Positions 28,218-36,481 of a stretch of DNA of 64,000 nt are shown here, piece after piece. The stretch is from Streptosporangium sp. NBC_01756. GTDB taxonomy: Bacteria; Actinomycetota; Actinomycetes; Streptosporangiales; Streptosporangiaceae. Position 1 is the stretch's first letter, and the number at the start of each line of letters is the position of its first letter. The DNA is taken from positions 5,084,001 to 5,148,000 of the forward strand of contig NZ_CP109130.1 in NCBI RefSeq assembly GCF_035917975.1, read 5' to 3'. Under the pieces are notes generated by a model. It had not been told where the DNA came from. It searched no databases and saw only the letters and a list, made by a program, of their open reading frames with translations. The translations under genes were made by a program, and so were the position numbers.

Positions 28218-29858
28218 TCATTCCTCCGGTGGGGTGGGCGTGCTGCGCACACGCATCGAGGGCGGGGGCGTGTCCGTGTCCTCGCCGATCGGGTCGGATC
28301 CACCGTCGGTCTGCCCGCTTTGCCCGGTCTGCCCGCCTTGCCCGGCCTGTTCGGTCCGCCCGGTCCGCCTGGTCTGCTTGGTTCGCCCGGCCTGCTCGGT
28401 CTGTGGCTCCGGCCGGGCCGCCGACTGCGGGAGGTTCTCCTCGCGATCGGCGAGCTCGACCCCGTGCGCCGGGTCCGGCGACGATCCGTCCGGCGCCTTC
28501 TTCGGGGTCTCCCCTGTCATCGCCGGAATCGGCTGAGTGTCGACGTCGCGGTCGCCGACCTCGCCCCTCCGCTTCCGGTCCTTCTTCTGGGAGGGCCCGG
28601 CGCTCCTCTGCGGGGGCTCCGCGCCCGCCTGTGAGGGTTCCGCGCCCGCGTCCCAGGTCTCCACCCGCTCGCTGACCCGGCCATCGGGCGCGGGCCGTTC
28701 ATCCTGTGCCGCTTCGTCCTGTACGGCGGCGCGAGGGGGATGGACCAGCAGGTCCCCCTGACGGGGCCGGACCAGGTCTCCCCAGCGAACGGGCTTGGCC
28801 GGCAGCGGAGCGGGTTCGGGGACAGCAGCCGGTTCAGGCGTGGCGGGGCGCTCGGAGGACGCGGAGGCGGGGTGCTTGGCGGCCACGGGGCGCTCAGACG
28901 ACGCGGAGGCAGGGCGCTCTGCGGCCGCGGGTTGTTCAGAGGACTCGGGGGCAGGGCGTTCGGCGGCCACGGGGCGCCCAGAGGACGCGGAGGCGGGACG
29001 TTCGGGGGCCACAGGACGTTCGGGAAGTTCCTCGACCTCCGGTGTCTCCGGAGCGGCTGTGGGACCGACCACCGGTACGCCTGACGGGAGGTCGTGATGC
29101 GGCGCCGACTCCAGCGGCGGAGCGGCCTGCGGATCGAGCACGACCTCGGCGTGGGAGAGCAGGACGGGCTGGGCGGGATCCGCCGCCGGGGGCACCGGCC
29201 GGACGGGCTGCACGGGGCGCACTGCCGGGGACGTGGGCCGGGCGGGATCCGCCGCCGGCCGCGCGGGCAGGCCGCGATGGGCCGGATACTCCGCAGTCGG
29301 CACCTCGGCCTCCGAGAACGGCACGATGTCGCGGACTCGGTCCGCCGCCACCGCGTCGGCGGCGGCTCGCCGGGCGGCGGCATGCTTGATCAGCAGAAGC
29401 CAGAGCCACAGGGCCATGGCCAGCATCACCCACGGGACCACGGCCACCACGACGGCCGCCTGCCGTACGTCCACGGTGGTCCGGGTGGCGGTGGCCACCT
29501 CGGCGGTGGCGGCGGTGAGGAACAGCAGGGTCAGGACCACTCCCGCCTGCAGGCGGGCCGGCCACCGTCCGCCCCGCAGCAGCAGGACGCCGATCATCGC
29601 GATGACGAGCAGTGCGTCGAAGGCCGCCGGGTAGAGGTACGCGAGTCTCCGGTCGGCCTCGCCGGTGATGGCGAAAGCGCGCAGGTCCTCGAAGGACAGC
29701 ACGCACGCGGCGGCGGTGAGCGCGGCCACGCCGACTCCGGCGACGACGATCCCGGCACCGCGCAGGGTGCGGGCGAGCCGGTCCGGCCTGGCGGACGGGG
29801 GCAGGGGTGCGGACGGGCGGGAGACCGGGTCTGCCGCCGCGGGGGATTTGGCGTCCAT
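28218..29858 (-). CDS. DUF2637-type membrane protein with a long disordered repeat tail
   Basis: 546 residues. The first 165 residues hold four transmembrane helices (about 33-55, 75-97, 104-122 and 133-157) and look like the DUF2637/SpdB2-like family found in actinomycete conjugative and chromosomal loci. The remaining 380 residues are low-complexity Pro/Ala/Glu, including about five copies of a 13-residue unit such as ERPASASSERPVA (about 285-345) and a Gln/Gly/Thr-rich end. The tail is probably cytoplasmic and disordered. Function unknown; being single-copy beside cysS it need not be a transfer gene. Confidence 0.65.
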   Translation of the reverse strand: MDAKSPAAADPVSRPSAPLPPSARPDRLARTLRGAGIVVAGVGVAALTAAACVLSFEDLRAFAITGEADRRLAYLYPAAFDALLVIAMIGVLLLRGGRWPARLQAGVVLTLLFLTAATAEVATATRTTVDVRQAAVVVAVVPWVMLAMALWLWLLLIKHAAARRAAADAVAADRVRDIVPFSEAEVPTAEYPAHRGLPARPAADPARPTSPAVRPVQPVRPVPPAADPAQPVLLSHAEVVLDPQAAPPLESAPHHDLPSGVPVVGPTAAPETPEVEELPERPVAPERPASASSGRPVAAERPAPESSEQPAAAERPASASSERPVAAKHPASASSERPATPEPAAVPEPAPLPAKPVRWGDLVRPRQGDLLVHPPRAAVQDEAAQDERPAPDGRVSERVETWDAGAEPSQAGAEPPQRSAGPSQKKDRKRRGEVGDRDVDTQPIPAMTGETPKKAPDGSSPDPAHGVELADREENLPQSAARPEPQTEQAGRTKQTRRTGRTEQAGQGGQTGQSGQTDGGSDPIGEDTDTPPPSMRVRSTPTPPEE

Positions 29859-30064
29859 GGCCCCTTGAGCCTACAGAATCGGCAGCTGGCATGATCGACG
29901 GAGCCGCACCGGATCCTGCGCGTCATCCCGGGCGGGTCTACCTGCCCGGTTGATCCTTCGAGGGCCGCCGTGGCACGCGCCGCCCATGGATGATCACTAG
30001 CGGCATTCGCCGTTAATGACTACAAAAGACACCCCTGGGCAACTTCAACGTCTGGCAACCCGGC

Positions 30065-30091
30065 TTGTGAGGTGGGGTGAGGCGTTAGCCT
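30065..30091 (+). promoter_or_regulatory. leaderless promoter of cysS
   Basis: TTGTGA (30065-30070), a 15-nt spacer, TAGCCT (30086-30091) and then 7 nt to the GTG. No ribosome-binding sequence is present. Confidence 0.55.
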
Positions 30092-30098
30092 TTCTTTC

Positions 30099-31499
30099 GT
30101 GAGCCTGCACCTATACGACACCAGCGTACGTACGGTCCGTGAATTCGTTCCGGTCGAACCCGGCCGGGCGTCGATCTACCTGTGTGGTGCCACCGTGCAG
30201 GCTCCCCCGCATATCGGACATATCCGCTCTGGCGTCAACTTCGACGTGCTGCGCCGCTGGATGGTCCGTTCGGGTTACCAGGTGACCTTCTGCCGGAACG
30301 TCACCGACATCGACGACAAGATCATCCGGGTTGCGGCAGCCGAGGGTGTGCCGTGGTTCGTCGTCGCAGAGCGCAACCAGCGCGCCTTCACCTGGGCCTA
30401 CGAGGTGCTCGGCTGCCTTCCGCCGACCGTGGAGCCGAGGGCCACCGGCCACGTGCCCGAGATGATCGAGCTGATGGAGCGGCTGATCGAGGTCGGCCAC
30501 GCCTACGCCGCGGACGGCGACGTCTACTTCGACGTCATGTCCTACGCCGACCGGTACGGCTCGCTGTCCAACCAGCGGCTCGAGAACATGCGAGCCGCCG
30601 GAGACACCGACACCGACTCCTGTAAGCGGGACCCGCGCGACTTCGCCCTGTGGAAGGGCGAGAAGCCCGGTGAGCCCACCTGGCCCACCCCCTGGGGGCG
30701 CGGCCGTCCCGGCTGGCACCTGGAGTGCTCGGCCATGGCGACCAAATATCTCGGGTCGACCTTCGACATCCACGGCGGCGGCGTCGACCTGATCTTCCCG
30801 CACCACGAGAACGAGCTGACCCAGTCGCAGGCGGCCGGTGACGGCTTCGCCCGCTACTGGATGCACAACGGCATGCTCAAGATCGGCGCGGAGAAGATGA
30901 GCAAGTCGCTCGGCAACTCCCTGCTCATCCCCGAGGTGACCAAGAAGGTCCGCCCGGTCGAGCTCCGCTACTACCTCGCGGCCCCGCACTACCGTTCGGC
31001 GATCGAATACTCCGAGGAGGCGCTGCTCGAGGCCGCCTCGGCCTACCAGCGGATCGAGGGCTTCGTCACCAGGGCGGCCGAGGTCATCCACGACGTGGAC
31101 GCGCACGCGCCGCTGCCCCAGGCGTTCGTGGACGCGCTCGACGACGACCTGGGCACTCCGCAGGCGCTCGCCGTGGTGCACGAGGTGGTCCGCGAGGGCA
31201 ACGTCGCCCTCGCCGACGGCAACAAGGAGCAGGTCGCCAGATTGCTGGCCGAGACGCAGAACATGCTCGACGTGCTCGGGCTGGACCCGCGCTCGGAGCA
31301 GTGGCGCTCGTCGGGCGGCGACGCCGGAGGGCTGCGCTCGACCATCGACGCGCTGGTCAGTGTGGCCCTGGAGCAGCGTCAGGCGGCCCGTGCCCGTAAG
31401 GACTTCGCGGCGGCCGACGGCATCCGCGACCAGCTCACCGGAGCCGGGATCCTTGTGGAGGACACCCCCCAAGGTCCTCGTTGGGAACTGTCGCGCTGA
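30099..31499 (+). CDS. cysS: cysteinyl-tRNA synthetase
   Basis: 466 residues, class I aminoacyl-tRNA synthetase. HIGH-type signature [10 protein letters not shown] (36-45), zinc ligands Cys29 and the later [10 protein letters not shown] and PHHENE, and KMSKS as [10 protein letters not shown] (about 267-276). The GTG start at 30099 gives the usual N-terminus for the family and fits a leaderless transcript. It is followed by the rlmB-type gene, as in Rv3580c-Rv3579c. Confidence 0.96.
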   Translation: MSLHLYDTSVRTVREFVPVEPGRASIYLCGATVQAPPHIGHIRSGVNFDVLRRWMVRSGYQVTFCRNVTDIDDKIIRVAAAEGVPWFVVAERNQRAFTWAYEVLGCLPPTVEPRATGHVPEMIELMERLIEVGHAYAADGDVYFDVMSYADRYGSLSNQRLENMRAAGDTDTDSCKRDPRDFALWKGEKPGEPTWPTPWGRGRPGWHLECSAMATKYLGSTFDIHGGGVDLIFPHHENELTQSQAAGDGFARYWMHNGMLKIGAEKMSKSLGNSLLIPEVTKKVRPVELRYYLAAPHYRSAIEYSEEALLEAASAYQRIEGFVTRAAEVIHDVDAHAPLPQAFVDALDDDLGTPQALAVVHEVVREGNVALADGNKEQVARLLAETQNMLDVLGLDPRSEQWRSSGGDAGGLRSTIDALVSVALEQRQAARARKDFAAADGIRDQLTGAGILVEDTPQGPRWELSR

Positions 31500-31509
31500 A
31501 AGCAGGCCG

Positions 31510-31515
31510 TACCCT
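31510..31515 (+). promoter_or_regulatory. -10 element of leaderless rlmB
   Basis: TACCCT with exactly 7 nt to the ATG at 31523, immediately after the cysS stop. No ribosome-binding sequence lies in the gap. Confidence 0.5.
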
Positions 31516-31522
31516 AGACAGC

Positions 31523-32494
31523 ATGGCTGGTGGGGGTAAAGGGTCCGGGCGACCCGCGAAGAAGAAGAGTCCGACCAAGGGCACCGGCGGCAACGTCCGC
31601 CGTGGTCTGGAGGGCAAGGGGGCGACCCCGCCGGCGCACATGCGGCACTGGCACAAAGACAAGGCACGTACGGAGCGGATCGAGCGCGAGGACAGGACCG
31701 GCGGCCGGTCCGCCTCGCCGCGCACCCCGGTCCGCGCCAGGCGCGGCGAGGACGCCCCCGAATACATCGGCGGCCGCAATCCCGTCCTGGAGGCGCTGCG
31801 GGCCGGTGTGCCCGCCAGCACCCTTTACGTCGCCATGCGCATCGACAACGACGACCGGGTCAAGGAGTCCGTCCGGATCGCCGCCGACCGTGGCATCGCG
31901 ATGCTGGAGGTCGGCAGGGAGAAGCTCGACCGGCTCACCGAAGGGGCGATCCACCAGGGCATGGCCCTGCAGATCCCGGCGTACGAATACGCCCACCCCG
32001 AGGACCTGGTCACCATCGCCCGGGACGCCGCCGAAGTGCCGCTGATCGTGGCCCTCGACAGCGTCACCGACCCGCGCAACCTCGGCGCCATCGCCCGTTC
32101 CGCCACCGCCTTCGGCGCGCACGGGCTGCTCATCCCCTCCCGCCGTTCGGCCGGGGTGACGGGCGGCGCCTGGAAGACCTCCGCGGGCACGCTGGCCAAT
32201 CTGACGGTCGCCCGTGCGGCCAACCTGACCGCGGCCCTGCGCGACTACCGTGAGGCCGGCCTGTTCGTGATCGGCCTGGACGGCGAGGGCACGGTCGAGC
32301 TCGGCGACGCCAATCTCCTCGACGGCCCACTGGTCGTCGTCGTGGGTTCCGAGGGCAAGGGTCTGTCCCGCCTGGTCCGCGAATCCTGCGACCTGGTCGT
32401 CCGCATCCCCATGAACGCCGCGGCCGAGTCCCTCAACGCGGGCGTCGCCGCGGGCATCGCCCTCTACGAGGTCTCCCGCCACCGCAAGCGCTGA
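31523..32494 (+). CDS. rlmB: 23S rRNA 2'-O-methyltransferase, RlmB/TrmH (SPOUT) family
   Basis: 323 residues. A basic, Lys/Gly-rich N-terminal extension (1-75), a SpoU substrate-binding domain starting EYIGGRNPVLEAL, and the SPOUT knot with motif 1 DSVTDPRNLGAIARSA, motif 2 VVGSEGKGLSRLV and motif 3 IPMNAAAESLNAGVAAGIALYE. Closest to the 23S rRNA Gm2251-type enzymes; exact target not certain. The start follows a -10-like element by 7 nt, 23 nt after cysS. Confidence 0.9.
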   Translation: MAGGGKGSGRPAKKKSPTKGTGGNVRRGLEGKGATPPAHMRHWHKDKARTERIEREDRTGGRSASPRTPVRARRGEDAPEYIGGRNPVLEALRAGVPASTLYVAMRIDNDDRVKESVRIAADRGIAMLEVGREKLDRLTEGAIHQGMALQIPAYEYAHPEDLVTIARDAAEVPLIVALDSVTDPRNLGAIARSATAFGAHGLLIPSRRSAGVTGGAWKTSAGTLANLTVARAANLTAALRDYREAGLFVIGLDGEGTVELGDANLLDGPLVVVVGSEGKGLSRLVRESCDLVVRIPMNAAAESLNAGVAAGIALYEVSRHRKR

Positions 32495-32547
32495 GGCGCG
32501 TCACCTGGATCCTCGCCTGCCGACCATGGCGGGGGTCCGGTGGGATG

Positions 32548-32907
32548 TCAGCTGCCGGGGCGTTTCAACGTGGACACGCCCCACAGTTCGGCGATGCGCC
32601 CGTCCCGCACCCGGAAGATCTCCATCATCGTGGGTGGACGCTCTTCCCCGGCGGTTGCCGGGATCCCGTGCAGGGCCGTACGGACGGCGGCCCTGTCCCC
32701 GTCGACGAGCATGTCCTCGACGACCACCCGGACGTCGGGGAACATCGTGTGGAGACCCGTCCAGGCCTTCCTGACGCTCTCGGCGCCGGTGGTTCCCATC
32801 GCGTGACTGACGAAATCCACGGAGAAGATCGTCTCGGTTGCGGCGATGTCGCGGGCGTTGAACGCCTCGTACATGCGCCGCCCGATGGCCCTCACGTCGT
32901 CTGTCAT
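32548..32907 (-). CDS. SnoaL-like (NTF2 fold) ester cyclase-type protein
   Basis: 119 residues, one NTF2-like domain: helix IGRRMYEAFNARDI, VSHAMGTTGAESVRKAWTGLHTMFPDV, VRTALHGIP and MMEIFRVRDGRIAELWGV. SnoaL-like proteins of this size act as polyketide cyclases or small-molecule isomerases, but many are uncharacterised. It is 45 nt downstream of the MarR gene on the same strand, so it is probably its regulated partner. Confidence 0.8.
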   Translation of the reverse strand: MTDDVRAIGRRMYEAFNARDIAATETIFSVDFVSHAMGTTGAESVRKAWTGLHTMFPDVRVVVEDMLVDGDRAAVRTALHGIPATAGEERPPTMMEIFRVRDGRIAELWGVSTLKRPGS

Positions 32908-32952
32908 CTGATCGCCTCGCTCTTTCTCGGATTTTCTGCGGGTTCCGCCGGG

Positions 32953-33393
32953 CTATCGGTCTTGCGGATCGTGTTCGATGCGGTTCACGTTGGCGCACAC
33001 GCGAGCCAGGGCGCGCAGGGCGATTTCCTGCTCTTCCGCGGTGACACCGTCGAGCAGTCGCACCTGGTACGTCTGGTGGGACCGGGTGAGCTCGGCGGCG
33101 GCCCGTGCGCCGGCAGGAGTCAGGCGGGCCAGCGTGTAGCGGTTGTCCTCCGGGTCGATGCGGCGGCTGATCAGCCCCTCGGCCTCGAACTCCTTGATCA
33201 GGCGCGTGATGCTCGCCCCGTCGAGGGACAATGCCCGACGCAGGTCGCTGTGGCTGGTCTCTCCGTCCCTCCACAACCACATCAACACCCGGAGCCGGGG
33301 CGCGCTCATTCCCACGTGCCGCGCGAACGCCTGCCGTATCTCGGCGTAGGCGCCACCCAGTTCGCCGAAGAACCTGTCCTCGGGAGTCTCCAT
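32953..33393 (-). CDS. MarR-family regulator
   Basis: 146 residues, winged helix with APRLRVLMWLWRDG, SHSDLRRALSLDGASITRLIKEFEAEGLISRR and the wing DNRYTLARLTPAG. The ATG at 33393 has a GGGGAG ribosome site 8 nt upstream. Two TTGA-N5-TCAA sites precede it. Probably controls itself and the SnoaL-like gene. Confidence 0.87.
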   Translation of the reverse strand: METPEDRFFGELGGAYAEIRQAFARHVGMSAPRLRVLMWLWRDGETSHSDLRRALSLDGASITRLIKEFEAEGLISRRIDPEDNRYTLARLTPAGARAAAELTRSHQTYQVRLLDGVTAEEQEIALRALARVCANVNRIEHDPQDR

Positions 33394-33441
33394 GGCCGAT
33401 CTCCCCACCGTCGATGCCCCATCCCGTCAGCGAGATGCCTC

Positions 33442-33470
33442 TTGATTGAGTCAATTGTTGACTTCGTCAA
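33442..33470. promoter_or_regulatory. tandem TTGA-N5-TCAA operators for the MarR gene
   Basis: TTGATTGAGTCAA (33442-33454) and the perfect palindrome TTGACTTCGTCAA (33458-33470), 16 bp apart centre to centre, 49-77 bp upstream of the MarR start. Paired TTGA/TCAA half sites fit MarR-type dimers. Confidence 0.55.
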
Positions 33471-33614
33471 GAGTATCTCATGTCAAGAATCTGTCGAACG
33501 GAGGAGAGGTGTCCCAGGGCCATCGCGGAGGGAAGAGGAGAACGAACCTTTCCGATGCGGCACCGGGCCGGTGACGTCCGGGGCGTAAGCCGACTACACT
33601 CATCAGACGACCAC

Positions 33615-33687
33615 GCCGACGTAGCTCAATCGGCAGAGCATCTGTCTTGTAAACAGAAGGTCAGGGGTTCGATTCCCCTCGTCGGCT
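33615..33687 (+). tRNA. tRNA-Thr (anticodon TGT)
   Basis: Complete cloverleaf of 73 nt: acceptor stem GCCGACG/CGTCGGC, D arm GCTC...GAGC, anticodon stem TCTGT/ACAGA with loop CTTGTAA (anticodon TGT), T arm AGGGG-TTCGATT-CCCCT. CCA is not encoded. Its 3' part is the integration target of an element whose other end is at 42699-42736. Confidence 0.95.
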
Positions 33688-33688
33688 C
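33651..33688 (+). repeat. attachment site, left end (within tRNA-Thr)
   Basis: A 38-bp sequence running from the anticodon-arm 3' side through the T arm and acceptor, repeated exactly at 42699-42736. The pair is what tyrosine-recombinase elements that target tRNA 3' ends leave behind. Confidence 0.85.
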
Positions 33689-33697
33689 GCAGCGAAG

Positions 33698-33735
33698 AAG
33701 GCCCCTGAACAGGCATTACGCCGTCAGGGGCTTTC
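33698..33735 (+). terminator. hairpin terminator after tRNA-Thr
   Basis: Stem GCCCCTGA (33701-33708) / TCAGGGGC (33724-33731), extended by AAG/CTT with one mismatch, followed by TTTCCCTTT. Confidence 0.75.
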
Positions 33736-33759
33736 CCTTTATCGAAGCGATTTCGCGAT

Positions 33760-33780
33760 CTTGCTAACACCTTGCTAACA
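33760..33780 (+). repeat. CTTGCTAACA direct repeats beside the attachment site
   Basis: Two copies of the 10-mer CTTGCTAACA with an 11-bp period (33760-33769 and 33771-33780), about 75 bp from the attachment core. Direct repeats of one helical turn near a core are typical of integrase arm-type binding sites. This role is inferred. Confidence 0.4.
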
Positions 33781-33798
33781 GTGGGAGGATCGGCGGCT

Positions 33799-34011
33799 TT
33801 GAAGAGGCATCCAGGCACGTGGACCTACGATCCGGAAGCCGAAGGCACCTACGTCTACCTGCACGGCCCGATCTCTCCGGGCAGCGCGGTGCGGACGGTC
33901 ACGGTGGACGACGCGATGGTGAACTTCGACCTCGACAAGGACGGCAAGGTGATCGGCATTGAGATCCTCGCCGCCTGGCCGGGAGAACGGGGTCTCAGGC
34001 TGAGCTCTTGA
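33799..34011 (+). CDS. DUF2283-like small protein
   Basis: About 70 residues with the pattern WTYDPEAEGTYVYLHG then VDDAMVNFDLDKDGKVIGIEILAA, which is the DUF2283 signature (small beta-rich proteins of unknown role, often on mobile DNA). TTG 33799 follows GGAGG by 10 nt and is chosen; TTG 33772 and GTG 33781 are in-frame alternatives. First gene inside the tRNA-Thr island. Confidence 0.65.
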   Translation: MKRHPGTWTYDPEAEGTYVYLHGPISPGSAVRTVTVDDAMVNFDLDKDGKVIGIEILAAWPGERGLRLSS

Positions 34012-34158
34012 CGGCCTGGGCGAAGACGTCCGCGGCGGTGGCGGCCTGCTCGTGGATGACGTGAGCATAGACGCGTCTCAGGACTCAGGGCCTGTGCGAC
34101 AGATCCGACCGGGAGGTGCGTGACGCTCCGGCTAGGTGATCTGTTGTTCTCTTGATGC

Positions 34159-34644
34159 CTATTGAATCGGAAACTTGTAGTCCGGTCCCTGCCACTCGGA
34201 CGGGAGTTCTTCGATCTGCAGGTCTGAGAAGATTAAGGTCAGGTCGTGAGCGTTGGTTTGAATCCGGACCTCGTGGAAGTCGATGCCGATGGCTGCGGCC
34301 CAGTCCCGGGCGGTCGGCGAGTCAGCGACGAGCGTGGCCCCGGGATAAAGCAGCTGCCAGTTGACGCCCCAGACATATCCGTCGAGGTCGACGCCGGTTT
34401 CATAAGTGATCAGCCGGTCGTCAAGGGAATCGCGCCAAGTGTCGGCTCGCACGGTTGTGGTGCAGTCGGCCTGCACGCAGTAGCGGAACAGGTAGCGCAG
34501 CGTCGCCGGTGCGATCCCGGTTCGAGGGTCGGCGGTCGCGTGGATCACGAGCTGGTAGTCGCGCATGTACTCCGTGAAGCCATGGCGGAGCAGGGCCTGG
34601 TCGCAGACATCGTCCAGGGCCTGTTGCAGCTTCACCGGGTCCAT
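34159..34644 (-). CDS. YxiG-like domain protein
   Basis: 161 residues, soluble. Features: LQQALDDVCDQALLRHGFTEYMRDY near the N-terminus (abbreviated: DDVCDQALLRHGF), then GIAPATLRYLFRYCV, LDGYVWGVNWQLLYPG and LTLIFSDLQIEEL. This matches a conserved actinomycete family annotated as YxiG-like, function unknown; recognition is from memory. YxiG-type proteins lie in wapA-like contact-toxin loci of Bacillus, so an immunity-related role in this island is conceivable but unproven. Confidence 0.55.
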   Translation of the reverse strand: MDPVKLQQALDDVCDQALLRHGFTEYMRDYQLVIHATADPRTGIAPATLRYLFRYCVQADCTTTVRADTWRDSLDDRLITYETGVDLDGYVWGVNWQLLYPGATLVADSPTARDWAAAIGIDFHEVRIQTNAHDLTLIFSDLQIEELPSEWQGPDYKFPIQ

Positions 34645-34818
34645 GCACGCAGTTCTACCCGACCGGTGTGATCTTCTGTTGGCGCTGGGGCTTGCGGACT
34701 TTGAACCGGCTCCCGCTGCGGCACCCTCAGCGTGAATCCGAGTCCATGTGCGGTAGGCCGACAGCCGGCACGATGAGCGGACTGGTGACCTGCCCTGGGC
34801 GAAGTCAGTCTCCGCGCG

Positions 34819-34824
34819 TATCGT
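34819..34824 (+). promoter_or_regulatory. -10 element of a leaderless membrane protein gene
   Basis: TATCGT with 6 nt to the ATG at 34831 and no ribosome site. Confidence 0.45.
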
Positions 34825-34830
34825 GATCTT

Positions 34831-35226
34831 ATGGCACTGATCATGACATGTCGTTTGATCAACAGGTCTAGGGTTGTTCAGGCGGCGATCATCGGGCTGG
34901 CCGCGACGGCGGGAGTCTTCGCCCTCCTCATGCTGTCCACCACCATCCCCACACTGAACTGGCTCGCGCTCCCCTTGATGCCGGCCTACCTCCTGCTGGC
35001 ATTGCCGCTCGGCGCGCTCGCCGGTCGCCTCGCGGGGCTGTCCCGTCCCTGTCTGACGGTGGCCAACGGCTGGCTTCTCGCCCTGGTCGCCGGGGAGGCA
35101 CTCGCCTGGCTGCCCTCCGGCTACGACGCCGGCGCCAGGGCCTTCGTCATGGGCCCCTACCTGGCGCTGTTCGCTCTGCCGGTCGGGCTCGCCGTCGTGG
35201 CCGGGCTCACGTCCGGGTCCGAGTGA
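34831..35226 (+). CDS. small integral membrane protein
   Basis: 131 residues with four hydrophobic helices (about 15-37, 43-66, 76-95, 107-127) and a tiny polar tail. No family recognised. A second in-frame ATG at 34843 is possible, but the -10-like element 6 nt before 34831 favours leaderless initiation there. The spacer after it (35227-35346) has a GTACTGC-rich stretch with a relative near 44400. Confidence 0.55.
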   Translation: MALIMTCRLINRSRVVQAAIIGLAATAGVFALLMLSTTIPTLNWLALPLMPAYLLLALPLGALAGRLAGLSRPCLTVANGWLLALVAGEALAWLPSGYDAGARAFVMGPYLALFALPVGLAVVAGLTSGSE

Positions 35227-35346
35227 TCGGCGTACGGCATGGGTGCCGGTCCCGACGTGCAGTACTGCGGGCCGCAGCCGTACTGCAGGCCCGCCGTACT
35301 TAACGCGCGCATCGCACCCAGCGCCGCGCCTCCGCCCGGTCGACCC

Positions 35347-35715
35347 TCAGTCGGCACTCAGCGTTCCCTGGTGGAAGTACAGTCGCCATCCCTGCGCCGA
35401 ACGTCGCCATATGGAGCTCCGGCGTGCCTGGCGGCCGTTGTTGTCAGAGACATAGGTCAGATGAACGATCCCCGGAGCAAGAAGCCTGCCCTCCATGTCG
35501 CTCACAGCGATCGGAACCACCGATGGATCCGGATCTTGAGAGAGCGCGGTGATGAGGGAGAGACGATCCCAGCGACGCCCAGAGGCCCCGATCTCAGTGA
35601 ATTCAGGGTCCATAAGCTCACCCATGAGCACCGCCGAGGAGCGAACCTCCGGATCAAGGAGGCGGATCTCTCCGGCGATCGCAGCCTGGATCGGATCATC
35701 TTGTTCGCTGGCCAT
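35347..35715 (-). CDS. DUF4440 (NTF2-like) protein
   Basis: 122 residues: AIAGEIRLLDPEVRSSAVLMGELMDPEF (helix and loop, typical DUF4440 start), FTEIGASGRRWDR, then strands SDMEGRLLAPGIVHLTYVS and SSIWRRSAQGWRLYFHQGT. NTF2-like fold with unknown ligand. On the minus strand TAGGTT (35728-35723) lies exactly 7 nt before the start, suggesting a leaderless transcript. Confidence 0.75.
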   Translation of the reverse strand: MASEQDDPIQAAIAGEIRLLDPEVRSSAVLMGELMDPEFTEIGASGRRWDRLSLITALSQDPDPSVVPIAVSDMEGRLLAPGIVHLTYVSDNNGRQARRSSIWRRSAQGWRLYFHQGTLSAD

Positions 35716-35874
35716 GCTGATCAACCTATAAGGCGATGCCTCCGGCGAGGAGCTCCGGCTCCGGGATGAGCAGGCGGGCGCAGCGCGGGCAGAGAGCCTG
35801 GCCTGGCCTCCTGCCGGGAACATGGTCGTGAGAGCCGCCGGTCGCCACGACGTCTCAGGCTGATCGTGTTCGGA

Positions 35875-36213
35875 ATGGCCGAGCACGAGGACGACGCCGG
35901 GAATGCCTTGATCTTCAAGATGTCCACCGAGACGCCGGAGGAGCAGGAGACCGGGCCGGACCTGGACACGTACTGCGTCCTCCGGGAAGACCAGGCAGGT
36001 ACCACCTATGGCGGCGTTACGCTCTGCGAGATCGCCTCCGGCCGTTTGATGCTCCACTTCACCGAGGAGGCCGCGAAGGAACTGAACGTGGAACGGATCG
36101 TCCGGGTCGATCTCCAGATCGATGACAAGGGCGTGGATCTCCTCCGAAGCAGCCTGCGAGAGATCTTGTTGTCTGGCCGTCACGACCAGCATCCCCACCG
36201 CATGCGCCTCTGA
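35875..36213 (+). CDS. Imm10-family immunity protein (orphan)
   Basis: 112 residues. The pattern ALIFKMSTETPEEQ, DTYCVLREDQAGTTYGGVTLCEI, LMLHFTEEAAKELN and VDLQIDDKGVDLLRSSLREIL fits the Imm10 family of polymorphic-toxin immunity proteins. GTG 35866 is an alternative start; neither has a clear ribosome site. No toxin gene adjoins it, so it may protect against toxins of neighbours. The family call is from memory of its conserved layout. Confidence 0.65.
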   Translation: MAEHEDDAGNALIFKMSTETPEEQETGPDLDTYCVLREDQAGTTYGGVTLCEIASGRLMLHFTEEAAKELNVERIVRVDLQIDDKGVDLLRSSLREILLSGRHDQHPHRMRL

Positions 36214-36216
36214 CCG

Positions 36217-36480
36217 TCACGCCATCGGCGTGCCGTCAGCCGGCAGGGCTTCCGCCAGCGGGCGTGGGCCGAACAGAGCCTTTGCCACATCTCGTGGCCG
36301 GATGGTGACCGGCTCAGGATGCTCTTCCGCTCCCGCGAGTTCGACGATGAATCGGTGCAGCACGTCGACATCACCTGAGGGCTTTTGCCAGCAGTGCCGG
36401 GGGAGCCGATGGCTCCGGTATACGTGGATGATCCGACCCTCCTGCCATGAGCGACGCTTCCTCGCCGATACCGCGGGCCT
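36217..36480 (-). CDS. possible small protein of unknown function
   Basis: An open frame whose plausible part (HRFIVELAGAEEHPEPV, RPRDVAKALFGPRPLAEAL) has protein-like composition and ends just after the Imm10 gene on the opposite strand. It overlaps or abuts the rhomboid gene 3' end and has no convincing start or ribosome site. It may be the tail of a degraded gene. Confidence 0.25.
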   Translation of the reverse strand, partial: RPAVSARKRRSWQEGRIIHVYRSHRLPRHCWQKPSGDVDVLHRFIVELAGAEEHPEPVTIRPRDVAKALFGPRPLAEALPADGTPMA

Positions 36481-36481
36481 T

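Noticed and set aside
27655..28221. minus-strand frame of 188 codons
   Set aside because: Runs through the 14-bp repeat array and is Arg/Pro/Ala-rich with no homology.
34645..34650. leaderless -10 for the YxiG-like gene
   Set aside because: TAGAAC at 7 nt before the start lacks the final T of TAnnnT, so it was not counted.
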